DNA of 64,000 nucleotides from Moritella sp. Urea-trap-13 (GCF_002836355.1 NZ_PJCA01000027.1:124281-188280); one strand, 5' to 3'; positions 1 through 9,237 are shown, counted from the first letter of the stretch. The notes: a model not told the origin generated them from the sequence alone. A program made the numbers and translations.

Positions 1-2518
1 GGGTAATATCCACATGCTCCATCACGAACTCTGCCACAAAGCGGAAAGGTTCGTAGATAGCAATGTCTTTAGTCATCAATTCAATACTGGTGCTGGCACA
101 TGGACTGGTATCCATTAACACGGGTAATTTACCTTGCTCTGACGCTTCCCAAAGCGCTGCTTCTAACTGTTGTGACTTGGTCAATGCAGTATCGACAAAG
201 CCTTTACTCTTATACGGCATACCACAGCATTTTTCAGATAGTTTGCTTGGCATAATGACTTCAATACCAGCCTTTTGTAGAACAGCTTGAGTGACGTCAG
301 CCAGTGGACGGTTATCCATGGCATTTTTGGCTGTGCCCATATTACGCGCGGCGCAACTTGGGAAGTAAACCACTTTCTTATGTGCAAGACCTAAACCATC
401 ACTCGTACTAGCTAATAGCTTCACCTTACCTGCCGCTTTAGGCATGCTTGGTGTCCATAATGGCACCGCGCCGCCAGTGATCTTATGAGTTGCTTTAGTC
501 ACAGTGCGCATGGTTTTGGTGCCTAATACACTGTGGATACCGTTAGCGACAGTTAAGCCAGCTTGGGTTACACTTGTTAGTCCGGCGAAATGATCACTAC
601 TCCAACGAGCTATCACGTTAGCGATAGGAGAATGCTGTTGGCGTAATTTACGGATCAAGTCGCCAGTATTAATATCAACAGGGCAACGCTCTGCGCATAG
701 CCCCGTTGCGGCGCAAGTATCAATGCCGAGGTATTTAAATGATTTTTCTAACTCGGCAAGACGCGCGGGATCTTCTTGGCTGCGTTGCAAACGACTGATT
801 TCACGGTACACGGTATTACGTTGGCGTGGTGTTAGTGATAATTCTCGTGATGGGCAAACCGGTTCACAAAAACCACATTCGATACATTTATCAATAATGT
901 CATCTGCAGCTGGCATCACTTTTAAATCAGTGATGTGGCTATCTTTGTTATCATTTAAGATCACGCCGGGGTTTAAAATACCGGTTTTATCAAAGATACG
1001 TTTGATGTCTTGCATCAAGGCATAACCTTCGCTGCCCCATTCCAGTTCAACGTACGGTGCCATGTTACGGCCTGTACCGTGTTCTGCTTTTAACGAACCT
1101 TGATATTCAACAGCAACAAGTTGCGCCACATCATCCATGAAACCACTGTAACGGGCGATCTCTTGTTCGGTTTCAAATGCTTGGGTAAACACAAAGTGCA
1201 AGTTACCGGCGAGGGCATGACCAAAGATGATCGCTTCATCATAATGGTACTTTTTAAATAAAACTTCTAAGTCGCGTACTGCTGGCGCGAGTTGCTCGAT
1301 AGGGAAAGCAACATCTTCGATGATCACAGTGGTCCCCACTTCTCGCACGGCTCCAACGGCAGGGAATAGTTCTTTACGGATCGCCCATAGCTGATTGTAG
1401 ACCTTGGTATCGGTGCTAAACTCGACGGCCTCAGTTGGATTAAGCTGGTCGATTAGCGTATTTATTTGGACCACTTGTTGGTTTAAATCCGCGTCACTCT
1501 CGGCGTGGATCTCAACGAGTAAGGCCGCGGCTTCAGTATTATTTTCTGCTGTAAGTTGAGTAATGAAGTTAGGCATGCCAGGTTTATTGGCGACTGAACT
1601 TAAAGCGCGATTATCCATTAATTCGACAGCGGCAACACTGGTATTGGCTAGTTGACTCACCGCTAAACAGGTTTGCTCAATATCAGCGAATAAATACAGA
1701 CCCGTGGCTTTAAAGCTATGGTCGATCACCGTATTGTAAGTAACATCGGCAATGAAACCTAACGTACCTTCTGAACCAATAAATAGGTGCTGTAATACCT
1801 CAATCGGGTCGCTGTAATCGGTTAATGAATTAAGGCTATAACCTGTGGTGTTTTTAAGGCGGTATTTATGACGGATCTTATCGGCTAACGCAGTATTGTC
1901 TTTACAGGCTTGGGCAAGCTTGGTCAGATCATCGAGCATGTCTTTATGACTGATTTTAAACTGCGCAACACTGTCCTTATCTAAGGTATTCAGAATGGTA
2001 CCGTCGGCAAGCACCACCGTCATGCCTGCTAAGGTTTGATAACTGTTCTGCGCTGTACCGCAACACATGCCTGATGAATTATTGGCGGCGATACCACCGA
2101 TTTTACAAGTATTGATTGAGGCTGGATCTGGACCTATCTTACGTTGATAAGGGGCTAGGATCTTATTCGCTTCAGCGCCGATAATACCCGGTTGTAGCCA
2201 GATCTGTTCGCCGTTGTTGAGTACTTTATGTTTGCGCCAATCTGAGGTGAGCATGATAAGCACAGAATCTGACAATGCTTGCCCTGATAAGCTGGTGCCT
2301 GCGGCGCGGAATGTCACGGGAATTGCCATGTCATAACAAGCCTTAATGACCGATACCACTTCTTCTAAACTAGCCAGTTGTAAGATCAGCTTGGGTATTA
2401 AACGATAGAAGCTGGCGTCCGTTCCATAAGCTAAAGTAAGCGTAGGGTCGGTGATAATACGTTTGTCATCGATGGACTGGCGTAATTTACTAATCAGTAC
2501 GTGATACGGGTCAGACAT
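1..2518 (-). CDS. dld: FAD-linked D-lactate dehydrogenase / Fe-S oxidoreductase (Dld-II type), 3' end cut by window
   Basis: Reading the minus strand from the ATG at 2518 gives an open frame of about 839 codons that runs off the left edge. The N-terminal half is a PCMH-type FAD domain (GTSLSGQA, GGIAANNSSGMCCG and FIGSEGTLGF are visible), followed by the FAD oxidase C-terminal domain with a GHALAGNLHF motif. Around residues 545 and 600 are two Fe-S cysteine clusters (CIECGFCEPVCP and CAATGLCAERCP), then a CCG cysteine motif (EKCCGMP). This fusion is the hallmark of the Dld-II respiratory D-lactate dehydrogenases of Shewanella-like bacteria, which pass electrons from D-lactate to the quinone pool at the inner membrane. 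Family members are about 940 residues, so roughly 100 C-terminal residues are missing here. A divergent LysR gene follows at 2748, and the L-lactate genes lie 12 kb away. A glycolate oxidase-like substrate is the main alternative. Confidence 0.9.
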   Translation of the reverse strand, partial: MSDPYHVLISKLRQSIDDKRIITDPTLTLAYGTDASFYRLIPKLILQLASLEEVVSVIKACYDMAIPVTFRAAGTSLSGQALSDSVLIMLTSDWRKHKVLNNGEQIWLQPGIIGAEANKILAPYQRKIGPDPASINTCKIGGIAANNSSGMCCGTAQNSYQTLAGMTVVLADGTILNTLDKDSVAQFKISHKDMLDDLTKLAQACKDNTALADKIRHKYRLKNTTGYSLNSLTDYSDPIEVLQHLFIGSEGTLGFIADVTYNTVIDHSFKATGLYLFADIEQTCLAVSQLANTSVAAVELMDNRALSSVANKPGMPNFITQLTAENNTEAAALLVEIHAESDADLNQQVVQINTLIDQLNPTEAVEFSTDTKVYNQLWAIRKELFPAVGAVREVGTTVIIEDVAFPIEQLAPAVRDLEVLFKKYHYDEAIIFGHALAGNLHFVFTQAFETEQEIARYSGFMDDVAQLVAVEYQGSLKAEHGTGRNMAPYVELEWGSEGYALMQDIKRIFDKTGILNPGVILNDNKDSHITDLKVMPAADDIIDKCIECGFCEPVCPSRELSLTPRQRNTVYREISRLQRSQEDPARLAELEKSFKYLGIDTCAATGLCAERCPVDINTGDLIRKLRQQHSPIANVIARWSSDHFAGLTSVTQAGLTVANGIHSVLGTKTMRTVTKATHKITGGAVPLWTPSMPKAAGKVKLLASTSDGLGLAHKKVVYFPSCAARNMGTAKNAMDNRPLADVTQAVLQKAGIEVIMPSKLSEKCCGMPYKSKGFVDTALTKSQQLEAALWEASEQGKLPVLMDTSPCASTSIELMTKDIAIYEPFRFVAEFVMEHVDIT

Positions 2519-2636
2519 TGTAGGCTCCTAGCCATGTGGCTATGTTATTTTTATTTTGTCGTTAATGTGCCACATTATGTTTATTTAAATTTTGTAATGA
2601 TGCGGTTTCAGACGTAGTATTTATACGGCCTATATA

Positions 2637-2660
2637 CAGGTCTAGATACAGATCTAGATA
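2637..2660. promoter_or_regulatory. Tandem 12-bp direct repeat in the dld/LysR divergent promoter region
   Basis: Two adjacent 12-bp units, CAGGTCTAGATA and CAGATCTAGATA, differ at one base and are followed by further CTATATATAG-like AT-rich palindromic sequence. They lie between the divergent starts at 2518 and 2748. A LysR protein or another regulator binding here would explain the arrangement, but that is inference from position only. Confidence 0.4.
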
Positions 2661-2747
2661 TAATACCGAGCTATATATAGTACCTATCTAGCACTGTTTG
2701 ATATACTAGCTCGATTACACATGACTGTTTCATAAAGTGGACCAATA

Positions 2748-3653
2748 ATGCGAAGTACCGATGATTTTTTAATTTTTTATCACCTAATTGAACAAGGTTC
2801 TTTTAGTAAAGCGGCTGATATTGTTGGTTTAACTAAGTCAGTGGTGAGTAAACACATTACCCGTTTAGAAAAAGAGATGGGTGTACAGCTGATCTTCCGT
2901 ACTACGCGTAAGTTAACGTTAACGGAAGCAGGCAAAGTTTTTTTTGAACATGCCAGAACCATTTACCAGTCCGTGCAAGGTGCCGTTGATGCCATGAATG
3001 GGCTAGGGGATAGCTTGTCGGGTTCGATCCGCTTAACTGTGCCGACTGTGTCTGGCGAAATCATCTTAGCCGAAGCGATTGCCGATTTTAGTGCCAGCTA
3101 TCCCGACATTCATATCCACATGGATCTGGATAATTGCTTTGTCGATTTGATTGATAACAACTTTGACTTGGCGATTCGTACTGGCGCCTTACAAGATTCG
3201 AGTTATATTGCCCGGCGTCTAGTGCAAGCACAATGGGTGATCTGCGCATCGCCAACCTATTTAGCCAAAAACGGCACACCAAAACGCCCTCAAGATTTAG
3301 ATAAGTATAATTGTCTCGCTTACAGCCAGCAGGAAAGTGGCGCCAACGAGTGGCTATTTAAAGGCCGTGAAGAAGACTACAGCGTCAAGATCTCTGGTAA
3401 CTTCAGTGCCAATAATTCGGCTGCATTACGCAAAGCCGCCTTGTTTAATTTAGGCCTAATATACGTGCCGAAAGTGCTGGTGGCCGATGATTTACAAGCG
3501 GGTACTTTAGTTGAAGTGCTACCGCAACAAGTGGCTAAGTCATTAGGTATTTATGCGATTTATCCGTATACCAAATTGCAGCCATTAAAAGTGAAACTGT
3601 TTATCGAACATATCTATCAGTTTTACCAACGCCAAGCAGATAACTTTAGTTAA
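2748..3653 (+). CDS. LysR-family transcriptional regulator next to dld
   Basis: A 301-residue protein of normal LysR length. The N-terminal winged HTH (about residues 5-65, including GSFSKAADIVGLTKSVVSKH) is followed by a LysR substrate-binding domain. It is divergent from the D-lactate dehydrogenase gene with a 229-bp spacer, the classic layout for a LysR activator and its target. Its HTH and the block GVQLIFRTTRKLTLTEAG are nearly the same as in the LysR protein at 20595, which sits after lldEFG, so the two look like paralogues dividing control of D- and L-lactate genes. The effector is unknown; lactate is a guess from context. Confidence 0.88.
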   Translation: MRSTDDFLIFYHLIEQGSFSKAADIVGLTKSVVSKHITRLEKEMGVQLIFRTTRKLTLTEAGKVFFEHARTIYQSVQGAVDAMNGLGDSLSGSIRLTVPTVSGEIILAEAIADFSASYPDIHIHMDLDNCFVDLIDNNFDLAIRTGALQDSSYIARRLVQAQWVICASPTYLAKNGTPKRPQDLDKYNCLAYSQQESGANEWLFKGREEDYSVKISGNFSANNSAALRKAALFNLGLIYVPKVLVADDLQAGTLVEVLPQQVAKSLGIYAIYPYTKLQPLKVKLFIEHIYQFYQRQADNFS

Positions 3654-3667
3654 GTTGCGGTTCATGG

Positions 3668-3707
3668 AAAACAAAACAAAACAAAACAAAACAAAACAAA
3701 ACAAAAC
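3668..3707. repeat. (AAAAC)8 pentanucleotide tandem repeat upstream of nudC
   Basis: Eight perfect AAAAC units end 34 bp before the likely nudC start at 3742. The array could be read in frame from a TTG at 3655, but a good ribosome-binding site (AAGGAAG, about 3729-3735) supports the later ATG, so it most likely lies in the 5' leader. A copy-number change would alter leader length or spacing rather than the reading frame. Confidence 0.9.
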
Positions 3708-3741
3708 AAAAAAGACAAGCAAGCAAGCAAGGAAGATAATA

Positions 3742-4671
3742 ATGCTTAAATATACCGAGATGTTACTCGACCGTGCATCTAATCAACGTAAAAGTCCGGA
3801 ATGGCTAGCAATCCAAAAGAATAATAATAGCCGTTGGGTATTAACCCATGCCGACCAGAATTATTTTAGCCAAGCGGATAACGCGCCATTATTTTTAACC
3901 CTTGCAGCTGTTCAGCACCTTGATCTAGCGGATGCGGTATTTTTAGGTCTTGATGAAAATAATGAGAATACGCCTTATTTTGGTTTGGATTTAACCCATG
4001 TTGATGTTGCGGTCATCGGTAAATTTTTACTTGAAGGTGAATTTCACGACCTGCGTAAGATGACGGTGATGTTAGATAATCCATCAGCATCATTAATGGC
4101 ACTGGCTCGGGGCTTGGCCTTTTGGCATCGCTCGCATTGTTTTTGTGGTCGCTGTGGCACGGTGAATACATCGGTAGCCGCAGGACATGCGCGATTATGT
4201 AGCAACCCTGATTGTCAGCATCAAACTTTCCCACGTACCGATCCTGCGGTGATTATGGTGGTGCGCAAGTTGTTCGCTGATGGCATTGAACGTTGCTTAT
4301 TAGGTCGTCAAGTAGAATGGCCAGAAGGCGTGTATTCGACCTTGGCGGGCTTTGTTGATCCCGGTGAAACATTAGAAACAGCTGTCGCTCGTGAAGTCAT
4401 GGAAGAGTCGGGTATTGCCGTCACTAATGTGCAGTATTTAGCGTCACAACCTTGGCCATTCCCGTCCTCTATCATGCTTGGTTTTATTGCCGATGCTAGC
4501 AGTGATGATATTCAAGTCGATAAACATGAAATTGATGACGCCCGCTGGTTCTCTCGCGCAGAATTACAATCGTTTGGTGAATGGGGCGATGAAACAGCTG
4601 GTTTTAAAGTACCAAGAGTCGATTCAGTTTCGCGTTATTTAATTGATCACTGGGTTAGTTTAGGCGATTAG
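3742..4671 (+). CDS. nudC: NADH pyrophosphatase / NAD-capped RNA hydrolase NudC
   Basis: The 309-residue product has a zinc ribbon with four cysteines (CGRC near residue 133-136, then CSNPDC) and a complete Nudix box (GFVDPGETLETAVAREVMEE) at about residues 203-225. The NudC signature SQPWPFP follows it. NudC hydrolyses NAD(H) to NMN(H) and AMP and removes NAD caps from RNA in the cytoplasm. The start at 3742 is chosen because it has a strong Shine-Dalgarno sequence and the upstream in-frame extension would only encode the AAAAC repeat. The protein is about 50 residues longer than E. coli NudC, mostly in the N-terminal domain. It lies between two LysR genes with no obvious functional link. 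Confidence 0.92.
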   Translation: MLKYTEMLLDRASNQRKSPEWLAIQKNNNSRWVLTHADQNYFSQADNAPLFLTLAAVQHLDLADAVFLGLDENNENTPYFGLDLTHVDVAVIGKFLLEGEFHDLRKMTVMLDNPSASLMALARGLAFWHRSHCFCGRCGTVNTSVAAGHARLCSNPDCQHQTFPRTDPAVIMVVRKLFADGIERCLLGRQVEWPEGVYSTLAGFVDPGETLETAVAREVMEESGIAVTNVQYLASQPWPFPSSIMLGFIADASSDDIQVDKHEIDDARWFSRAELQSFGEWGDETAGFKVPRVDSVSRYLIDHWVSLGD

Positions 4672-4687
4672 TTTTTGTTGGAGCGTT

Positions 4688-4737
4688 GTATTTGTATTTG
4701 TATTTTTAAATGTAAATGTAAATGTAAATGTAAATGT
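4688..4737. repeat. Adjacent hexanucleotide arrays (GTATTT)3 and (AAATGT)5
   Basis: Three GTATTT units at 4688-4705 are followed two bases later by five perfect AAATGT units at 4708-4737. The second array ends 26 bp before the LysR start at 4764, in the only place its promoter/leader can lie if it is transcribed separately from nudC. The units are not reverse complements of each other, so this is not a hairpin. Confidence 0.9.
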
Positions 4738-4763
4738 AATGGTAGTAATCACAGGCAGATAAA

Positions 4764-5711
4764 ATGAAAGAGTTTTTACAGCACAGAGCCTATCAGATCG
4801 TATTTTTTAATGCCTTGGCGACAAGTGGCAGCCTGACGAAGGCGGCAGAGATGCTTAAAGTATCTGTGTCTCATGTCAGTAAGCAGCTGCATAGCCTAGA
4901 AGAAGACTTAGGCGTGCAGCTGATTAATCGCAGTACTCGCACGCGAACCCTGACTGAAGAGGGCAAGCGTTATGCCGAATACAGTGCTCAAATAGTCTCG
5001 CTTATTCAGGAGGCTGATACGTTAGTTACCGATACCCGCGATGAAATTTCCGGGCATATTCGCTTGGCATTATCGCGCTCTTTTGCCACGCTACATATCA
5101 TCCCTGCGTTGGACAAGCTGCAAATAAAATATCCGCAACTCACTATCGATGTCAGCCTGTTCGATCACAAGGTTGATATGTTGGCTGAGGAGATAGATCT
5201 CTGGGTTACCACCTATGAAGATATCAACGAAGGTTATGTGGCTCAGCGCATCGCTGATACGCGTTTCTTGTTACTCGCCGCGCCTGAATATTTGCAGGCT
5301 CATGGCACTCCGCAGCATCCTGATGAGTTGACTCAGCACAATTGCGTGACTTACCACAGTAAGAGCCGTAGCTGTAATCATTGGTCTTTTGCTAAAGACG
5401 ACGAAGAGTTCAGCATCAGCGTATCGGGTAACTATCGCGTTAACTTAGCCGAGGCTGTTAGAGACGCGCTTATTGCCGGTAAAGGCATTGGTTATCTGGC
5501 CAGTTACTTGCTCACCGATGAATTGGAAACCGGTAAGTTAGTGCAACTGTTACCAGACTGGCGTGCTAATCAAAAGATGCCTGCCTATGCCGTTTATCCG
5601 CGCAACAAACATCTGCCAGCCAGAGTGAGAACGGCGATACATTTCTTAAAAGATACTATCGGTCATCCACCATACTGGGATAAAGCCTTAGCTAAATGGG
5701 CTAAATTCTAA
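4764..5711 (+). CDS. LysR-family transcriptional regulator
   Basis: A 315-residue LysR protein. The N-terminal HTH (about residues 10-70, GSLTKAAEMLKVSVSHVSKQ) is followed by a substrate-binding domain of normal length. It belongs to a different LysR subgroup from the lactate-linked pair, with a more basic wing (NRSTRTRTLTEEG). Both neighbours, nudC upstream and deoC downstream, are on the same strand but separated by spacers of about 90 and 250 bp, so no target can be assigned with confidence. The start has only a weak ribosome-binding site. The leader carries the hexanucleotide repeat array described separately. Confidence 0.85.
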   Translation: MKEFLQHRAYQIVFFNALATSGSLTKAAEMLKVSVSHVSKQLHSLEEDLGVQLINRSTRTRTLTEEGKRYAEYSAQIVSLIQEADTLVTDTRDEISGHIRLALSRSFATLHIIPALDKLQIKYPQLTIDVSLFDHKVDMLAEEIDLWVTTYEDINEGYVAQRIADTRFLLLAAPEYLQAHGTPQHPDELTQHNCVTYHSKSRSCNHWSFAKDDEEFSISVSGNYRVNLAEAVRDALIAGKGIGYLASYLLTDELETGKLVQLLPDWRANQKMPAYAVYPRNKHLPARVRTAIHFLKDTIGHPPYWDKALAKWAKF

Positions 5712-5835
5712 ATTAGGAAAGCACTTTTTCAGCAAGGTAAACGCAGGACGTTTTCTGTATGGAAAAGCTGTTTCAACTAATAGCCTATGGGACGATGCAC
5801 TTTAATTCTCTATGATAGCCGCACATTAAAGGCTG

Positions 5836-5868
5836 ACCAGCGGGTAGTAAATTCCCTTAACCCGCGGT
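5836..5868 (+). other. GC-rich hairpin in the deoC leader region
   Basis: ACC-A-GCGGGT (5836-5845) can pair with ACCCGC-GGT (5860-5868) around a 14-nt loop. No T-run follows, so it is not a standard terminator. It lies about 95 bp before deoC in an otherwise empty 250-bp spacer and could be a leader structure or an end signal for the upstream LysR gene. Confidence 0.4.
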
Positions 5869-5961
5869 TACATCCAAGCCCACTATTTTAGTAATTCAGA
5901 CGTTTAGTTGTATTTGTGTTTTACAATTACAGTCGTAAGCGTCCTTTTGGAGATATGATTC

Positions 5962-6738
5962 ATGAGCGATTTAAAAGCAGTAGCCTTAAAAGCACTTAGC
6001 CTGATTGACCTAACCACACTGAATGATAACGATACCGATGAAAAAGTGATTGCCTTGTGCCATGACGCTAAAACAGCCGTTGGTAACACAGCTGCAATCT
6101 GTATTTACCCACGATTTATTCCGATTGCGAAGAAGACATTAAGAGAACAAGGCACGCCTGAAATCAGAATTGCGACAGTCACTAACTTTCCACATGGTAA
6201 CGATGATATTGCCATTGCTGTCGCAGAAACAAAAGCCGCGATTGCTTACGGCGCAGATGACGTGGATGTTGTGTTCCCTTACCGTACGCTTATTGCTGGT
6301 GATGAGAAGTTAGGTTTTGAATTGGTTAAGCAGTGTAAAGCAGCTTGTGGTGATACATTACTTAAAGTGATTATCGAGACTGGTGAGTTAAAACAAGCGC
6401 ATTTAATTAAGCGTGCTAGCGAAATTTGCATCGAAGCAGGCGCAGACTTCATCAAGACGTCGACTGGCAAAGTCGCTGTTAATGCGACACCTGAAGCAGC
6501 TGAAATCATGCTTAACGTGATTAAAGATATGGGTGTTGCTCATCGTGTTGGTTTTAAACCTGCGGGCGGTATTCGCACGACTGAAGATGCGAAGTTATTT
6601 TTAGATATGGCCGCCGATATTATGGGCCAAGAGTGGATTGATGCTGAACATTACCGTTTTGGTGTATCTGGTCTGCTAACTAGCTTACTGAATACTTTGG
6701 ACGTTAGCGAACAAGTTGCGGATCCAACTGCATACTAA
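5962..6738 (+). CDS. deoC: Deoxyribose-phosphate aldolase
   Basis: The 258-residue protein matches the length of E. coli DeoC (259). It catalyses reversible cleavage of 2-deoxyribose-5-phosphate to glyceraldehyde-3-phosphate and acetaldehyde in deoxynucleoside breakdown. Class I aldolase residues are visible: Asp102 in DDVDVVFPY, the Schiff-base Lys165 in FIKTSTGK, and Lys199 in [15 protein letters not shown] ribosome-binding site precedes the ATG. Unusually, no deoA, deoB or deoD follows; the gene is followed directly by a strong terminator, so it is probably monocistronic. Confidence 0.95.
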   Translation: MSDLKAVALKALSLIDLTTLNDNDTDEKVIALCHDAKTAVGNTAAICIYPRFIPIAKKTLREQGTPEIRIATVTNFPHGNDDIAIAVAETKAAIAYGADDVDVVFPYRTLIAGDEKLGFELVKQCKAACGDTLLKVIIETGELKQAHLIKRASEICIEAGADFIKTSTGKVAVNATPEAAEIMLNVIKDMGVAHRVGFKPAGGIRTTEDAKLFLDMAADIMGQEWIDAEHYRFGVSGLLTSLLNTLDVSEQVADPTAY

Positions 6739-6746
6739 TCGCTATT

Positions 6747-6772
6747 AGCGCCGTTTTATGACGGCGCTTTTA
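6747..6772 (+). terminator. Rho-independent terminator after deoC
   Basis: A perfect 8-bp stem AGCGCCGT/ACGGCGCT around a TTTATG loop is followed by TTTTA, starting 8 bp after the deoC stop codon. Confidence 0.85.
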
Positions 6773-7200
6773 TATTAATAATTTAGCTTAAGCTTGCCAC
6801 TGCTGTTATTAAATTAATATTTCTTTACCACTCTTCATCATTACAACTTTCTATCGCTTCTGGTCCTTCGTTCTAATCGCTTAATCAATCATATTTCGTT
6901 GACTTAACGCTGCAAATTGTCGCATCAATATGGGCTGTACTTATTCTGTTTTATGATACGGGTTACGAGTCGCCATAAACTGGTATTTTTACGAGTTACG
7001 CGCTATTAGCTTAGCTAATACAATGATCGCAAGCAAAGCAGGTACGCGTGCTATAACTGAGAGTATTAATGACGCTTATAAATAGCGACAGCGTGAAAAC
7101 TTGTTTTTAATCTAGTGTTTAGAGAGTTATTTAGCTTTTTACATTAAATCGCTATGTAACCTTCGACCTTACTATTGACCACTCAAATTTGGAATTGTTC
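6773..7200. other. Intergenic region upstream of porin gene
   Basis: About 430 bp with no credible open frame. It must hold the porin promoter and long leader; AT-rich stretches are present but no promoter could be picked out with confidence. Confidence 0.4.
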
Positions 7201-8148
7201 ATGAAAAAAATAAATAAAGCATTATCTCTCACATTAGCAGCAGTTGTATCTATGCCGACTCTGGCTGAAAGCGTAAATACTGATGATTTTTCTTTTGGTG
7301 GGCGTATTGAAGCTAGGGGCGTACTTGCCGATAGCGATTTTTCAGATGCTTCTCGTGTGCGTTTAAACGGTCAAGGTAAGCACGAAATTAATGACGATAT
7401 AACAGCAGTTGGTAAATTCGAATATGAACTAACACAAGATAGCGCAGAAACTGATACAACAGTAAAAAACAAAACGCGTTATGCTTATGTTGGTGCTGAA
7501 ACAGCTTTTGGTACAGTAACATACGGTACACAGGATAACGCTGTTACTTACCTGACTGACTTCACCGATATGGCTGAATACTTCAGTGGTTACACCAACG
7601 AAAACATCACAGCAAGTGGTGACCGAGCTGAAGATACGATTCTTTATAGCTTTACCAAAGGTGATTTAAAATTCAACGCATCTGCTAACCTAAAAGAAAC
7701 CGAAAATGGCGGCGGCTTAATGGTTGCTTACCAAGTAATGCAAAATGTTGAATTGAGTGCTGGTTATGCGGCAACAGAAGCGGCTGAGAACGAAACTAAC
7801 TCATCAGATGTATACATGGTTGGTGCGCGTTACACTAAAGATACTATTTTGGTTTCAGGTTTAGTACAAACAGGTACTTTAGCTGATGATGACTTCAATG
7901 CAGTTGATGCATTCGCATCTTATGGCTTTGGTCAAAATACAGTAAGCGTGTCATATAACTATTACAGTGCTGATGAGAACGAAGAACTAGACCTTAACTT
8001 CGTGGCATTTGAATATGGTCGTTATATTGGTGACGTAGCTGCATATGCGGGCTATAAAGTGGCATTCAACGATGATAATTCTGCTGGTACTACCAAGAAT
8101 CCACTCAATGCTGATGAATTCATCATGGGCGCTCGTTACTCTTTCTAA
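7201..8148 (+). CDS. Outer-membrane porin (OmpC/OmpU-type trimeric porin)
   Basis: From the ATG at 7201 the product is 315 residues: a signal peptide (MKKINKALSLTLAAVVSMPT, cleavage near LAES), then an acidic beta-rich protein that ends in the C-terminal Phe (GARYSF) needed for BAM-dependent outer-membrane insertion. Motifs of the Gram-negative porin family are visible, including FGGRIEARG at the first strand and RYAYVGAETAFGTVTYG. Such porins form trimeric diffusion channels. An upstream in-frame TTG at 7189 would add four residues before the signal peptide and is not favoured. The gene stands alone, with a strong terminator downstream and a long leader that might be a target of small RNAs (inference). 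Confidence 0.9.
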   Translation: MKKINKALSLTLAAVVSMPTLAESVNTDDFSFGGRIEARGVLADSDFSDASRVRLNGQGKHEINDDITAVGKFEYELTQDSAETDTTVKNKTRYAYVGAETAFGTVTYGTQDNAVTYLTDFTDMAEYFSGYTNENITASGDRAEDTILYSFTKGDLKFNASANLKETENGGGLMVAYQVMQNVELSAGYAATEAAENETNSSDVYMVGARYTKDTILVSGLVQTGTLADDDFNAVDAFASYGFGQNTVSVSYNYYSADENEELDLNFVAFEYGRYIGDVAAYAGYKVAFNDDNSAGTTKNPLNADEFIMGARYSF

Positions 8149-8271
8149 TCTTGGCTAATGAATGCCGAGCTTATTGAGATAGCCGCTCCTAGTGAGTTGC
8201 GTGTAACTTAGTTCATTGCTTCTGCCGGTTTCTTAGTCTTTACCGTAGCAGCAAAGCATATATCCTTTATG

Positions 8272-8309
8272 AAAAATCCCGCTTATTTGCAGTAAGCGGG
8301 ATTTTTTTT
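8272..8309 (+). terminator. Rho-independent terminator after porin gene
   Basis: A stem of up to 14 bp (AAAAATCCCGCTTA with TAAGCGGGATTTTT) with a 7-nt loop and a run of eight T residues. Confidence 0.93.
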
Positions 8310-8443
8310 GCTTTTTAAATCAGATAGTCTCCTTATTTAAAGACCTTTATTTAATCCCAACCTACATGAATCGCCTACTGTTGATTTGACTTACTAGCAA
8401 AAAAAAGCTATAGTATTCGACTGACCAAATCAAAGGGGTTAAA

Positions 8444-8818
8444 ATGTTAAATTTAGATGAATTGCACTTTGTGCCACATTCTTCATTTCAATCTTTATTT
8501 GAACAGCAAGAAGTTAAAGAATTATGGGCATTTTTAAAAACACCCAACAATCTGATTCGTATTGACGCAGCTTTATATCTTGGTAAAAGCCCACTTGAGG
8601 TAATTACTCCAAATCTACTAACCTTGTATATATTCTCTGATGACGTAGATAAAAGTCTAAAAGACAGATATAAGAAAATATGTGGCGCTTTTATTAAAGC
8701 GATTGCAAATGAACTTGGCTACTCACAGAATCAATCACGCATTAAATTAAAAGCTGGCACGGTTGCAAGACCACAGCTTTTTAGTACTTCAACAACTTAT
8801 TCAAAGAAGGCTTGTTAA
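8444..8818 (+). CDS. Hypothetical protein, first gene of a two-gene unit
   Basis: A 124-residue soluble protein with no signal peptide or transmembrane segment and no motif I recognise. It starts at an ATG after AAAGGGGTT, a strong ribosome-binding site, in a spacer following the porin terminator. The middle (residues 35-75) is a mixed alpha/beta segment and the C-terminus is basic (IKLKAGTVARPQLF). Its stop codon lies one base before the start of the next gene, so the two are almost certainly cotranscribed and translationally coupled. A two-gene accessory module is possible, but no function can be assigned. Confidence 0.7.
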   Translation: MLNLDELHFVPHSSFQSLFEQQEVKELWAFLKTPNNLIRIDAALYLGKSPLEVITPNLLTLYIFSDDVDKSLKDRYKKICGAFIKAIANELGYSQNQSRIKLKAGTVARPQLFSTSTTYSKKAC

Positions 8819-8819
8819 T

Positions 8820-9164
8820 ATGAAAAAACCACTATGGACTAAAGAACGTGTTGCCCAAAAAGGGTCTGTATTTTTACAATCTGTATTGAACAACATGGGT
8901 AGTAAAAGCTTAAATGCAACAGTCAGATTTGGCACCACAGGTACTGGTGATTTACCTAATTATCAAGTGAAAAAAGAATTCGGCCCGATTGCACCAGATC
9001 GCCATCTTATTACTGTTTATCAAAGTCGCAGCCATAAAAAATATACCGGCACAGCAGTTTTTAATGATGATAATTTATCTGAAGAATTTAGTTATGCCGA
9101 TATTATTGAAATGTTAGCGAATGATATTAAAGGTATGTTAGCGGATGATAATATCCATAGCTAA
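8820..9164 (+). CDS. Hypothetical protein, second gene of a two-gene unit
   Basis: A 114-residue product starting with MKKPLWTKERVAQKG at an ATG one base after the preceding stop codon. A longer frame from 8763 would overlap the upstream gene and is not needed. The N-terminal half is basic and the C-terminal half acidic (a segment near YADIIEMLANDIKGM could be a helix). No known family was recognised. Downstream lies a decayed gene fragment. Confidence 0.7.
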   Translation: MKKPLWTKERVAQKGSVFLQSVLNNMGSKSLNATVRFGTTGTGDLPNYQVKKEFGPIAPDRHLITVYQSRSHKKYTGTAVFNDDNLSEEFSYADIIEMLANDIKGMLADDNIHS

Positions 9165-9237
9165 ATAGCGTTTGTATAAAGACGAAATTCGAGGTTAAAT
9201 TTAAATGTTCACCGTTTAAAGAGGCGTTCGAAAGCAC

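Noticed and set aside
3655-3741. N-terminal extension of NudC from a TTG at 3655
   Set aside because: It would encode only the AAAAC repeat as a Lys/Gln/Asn/Thr tract; the ATG at 3742 has a strong ribosome-binding site and begins the conserved protein.
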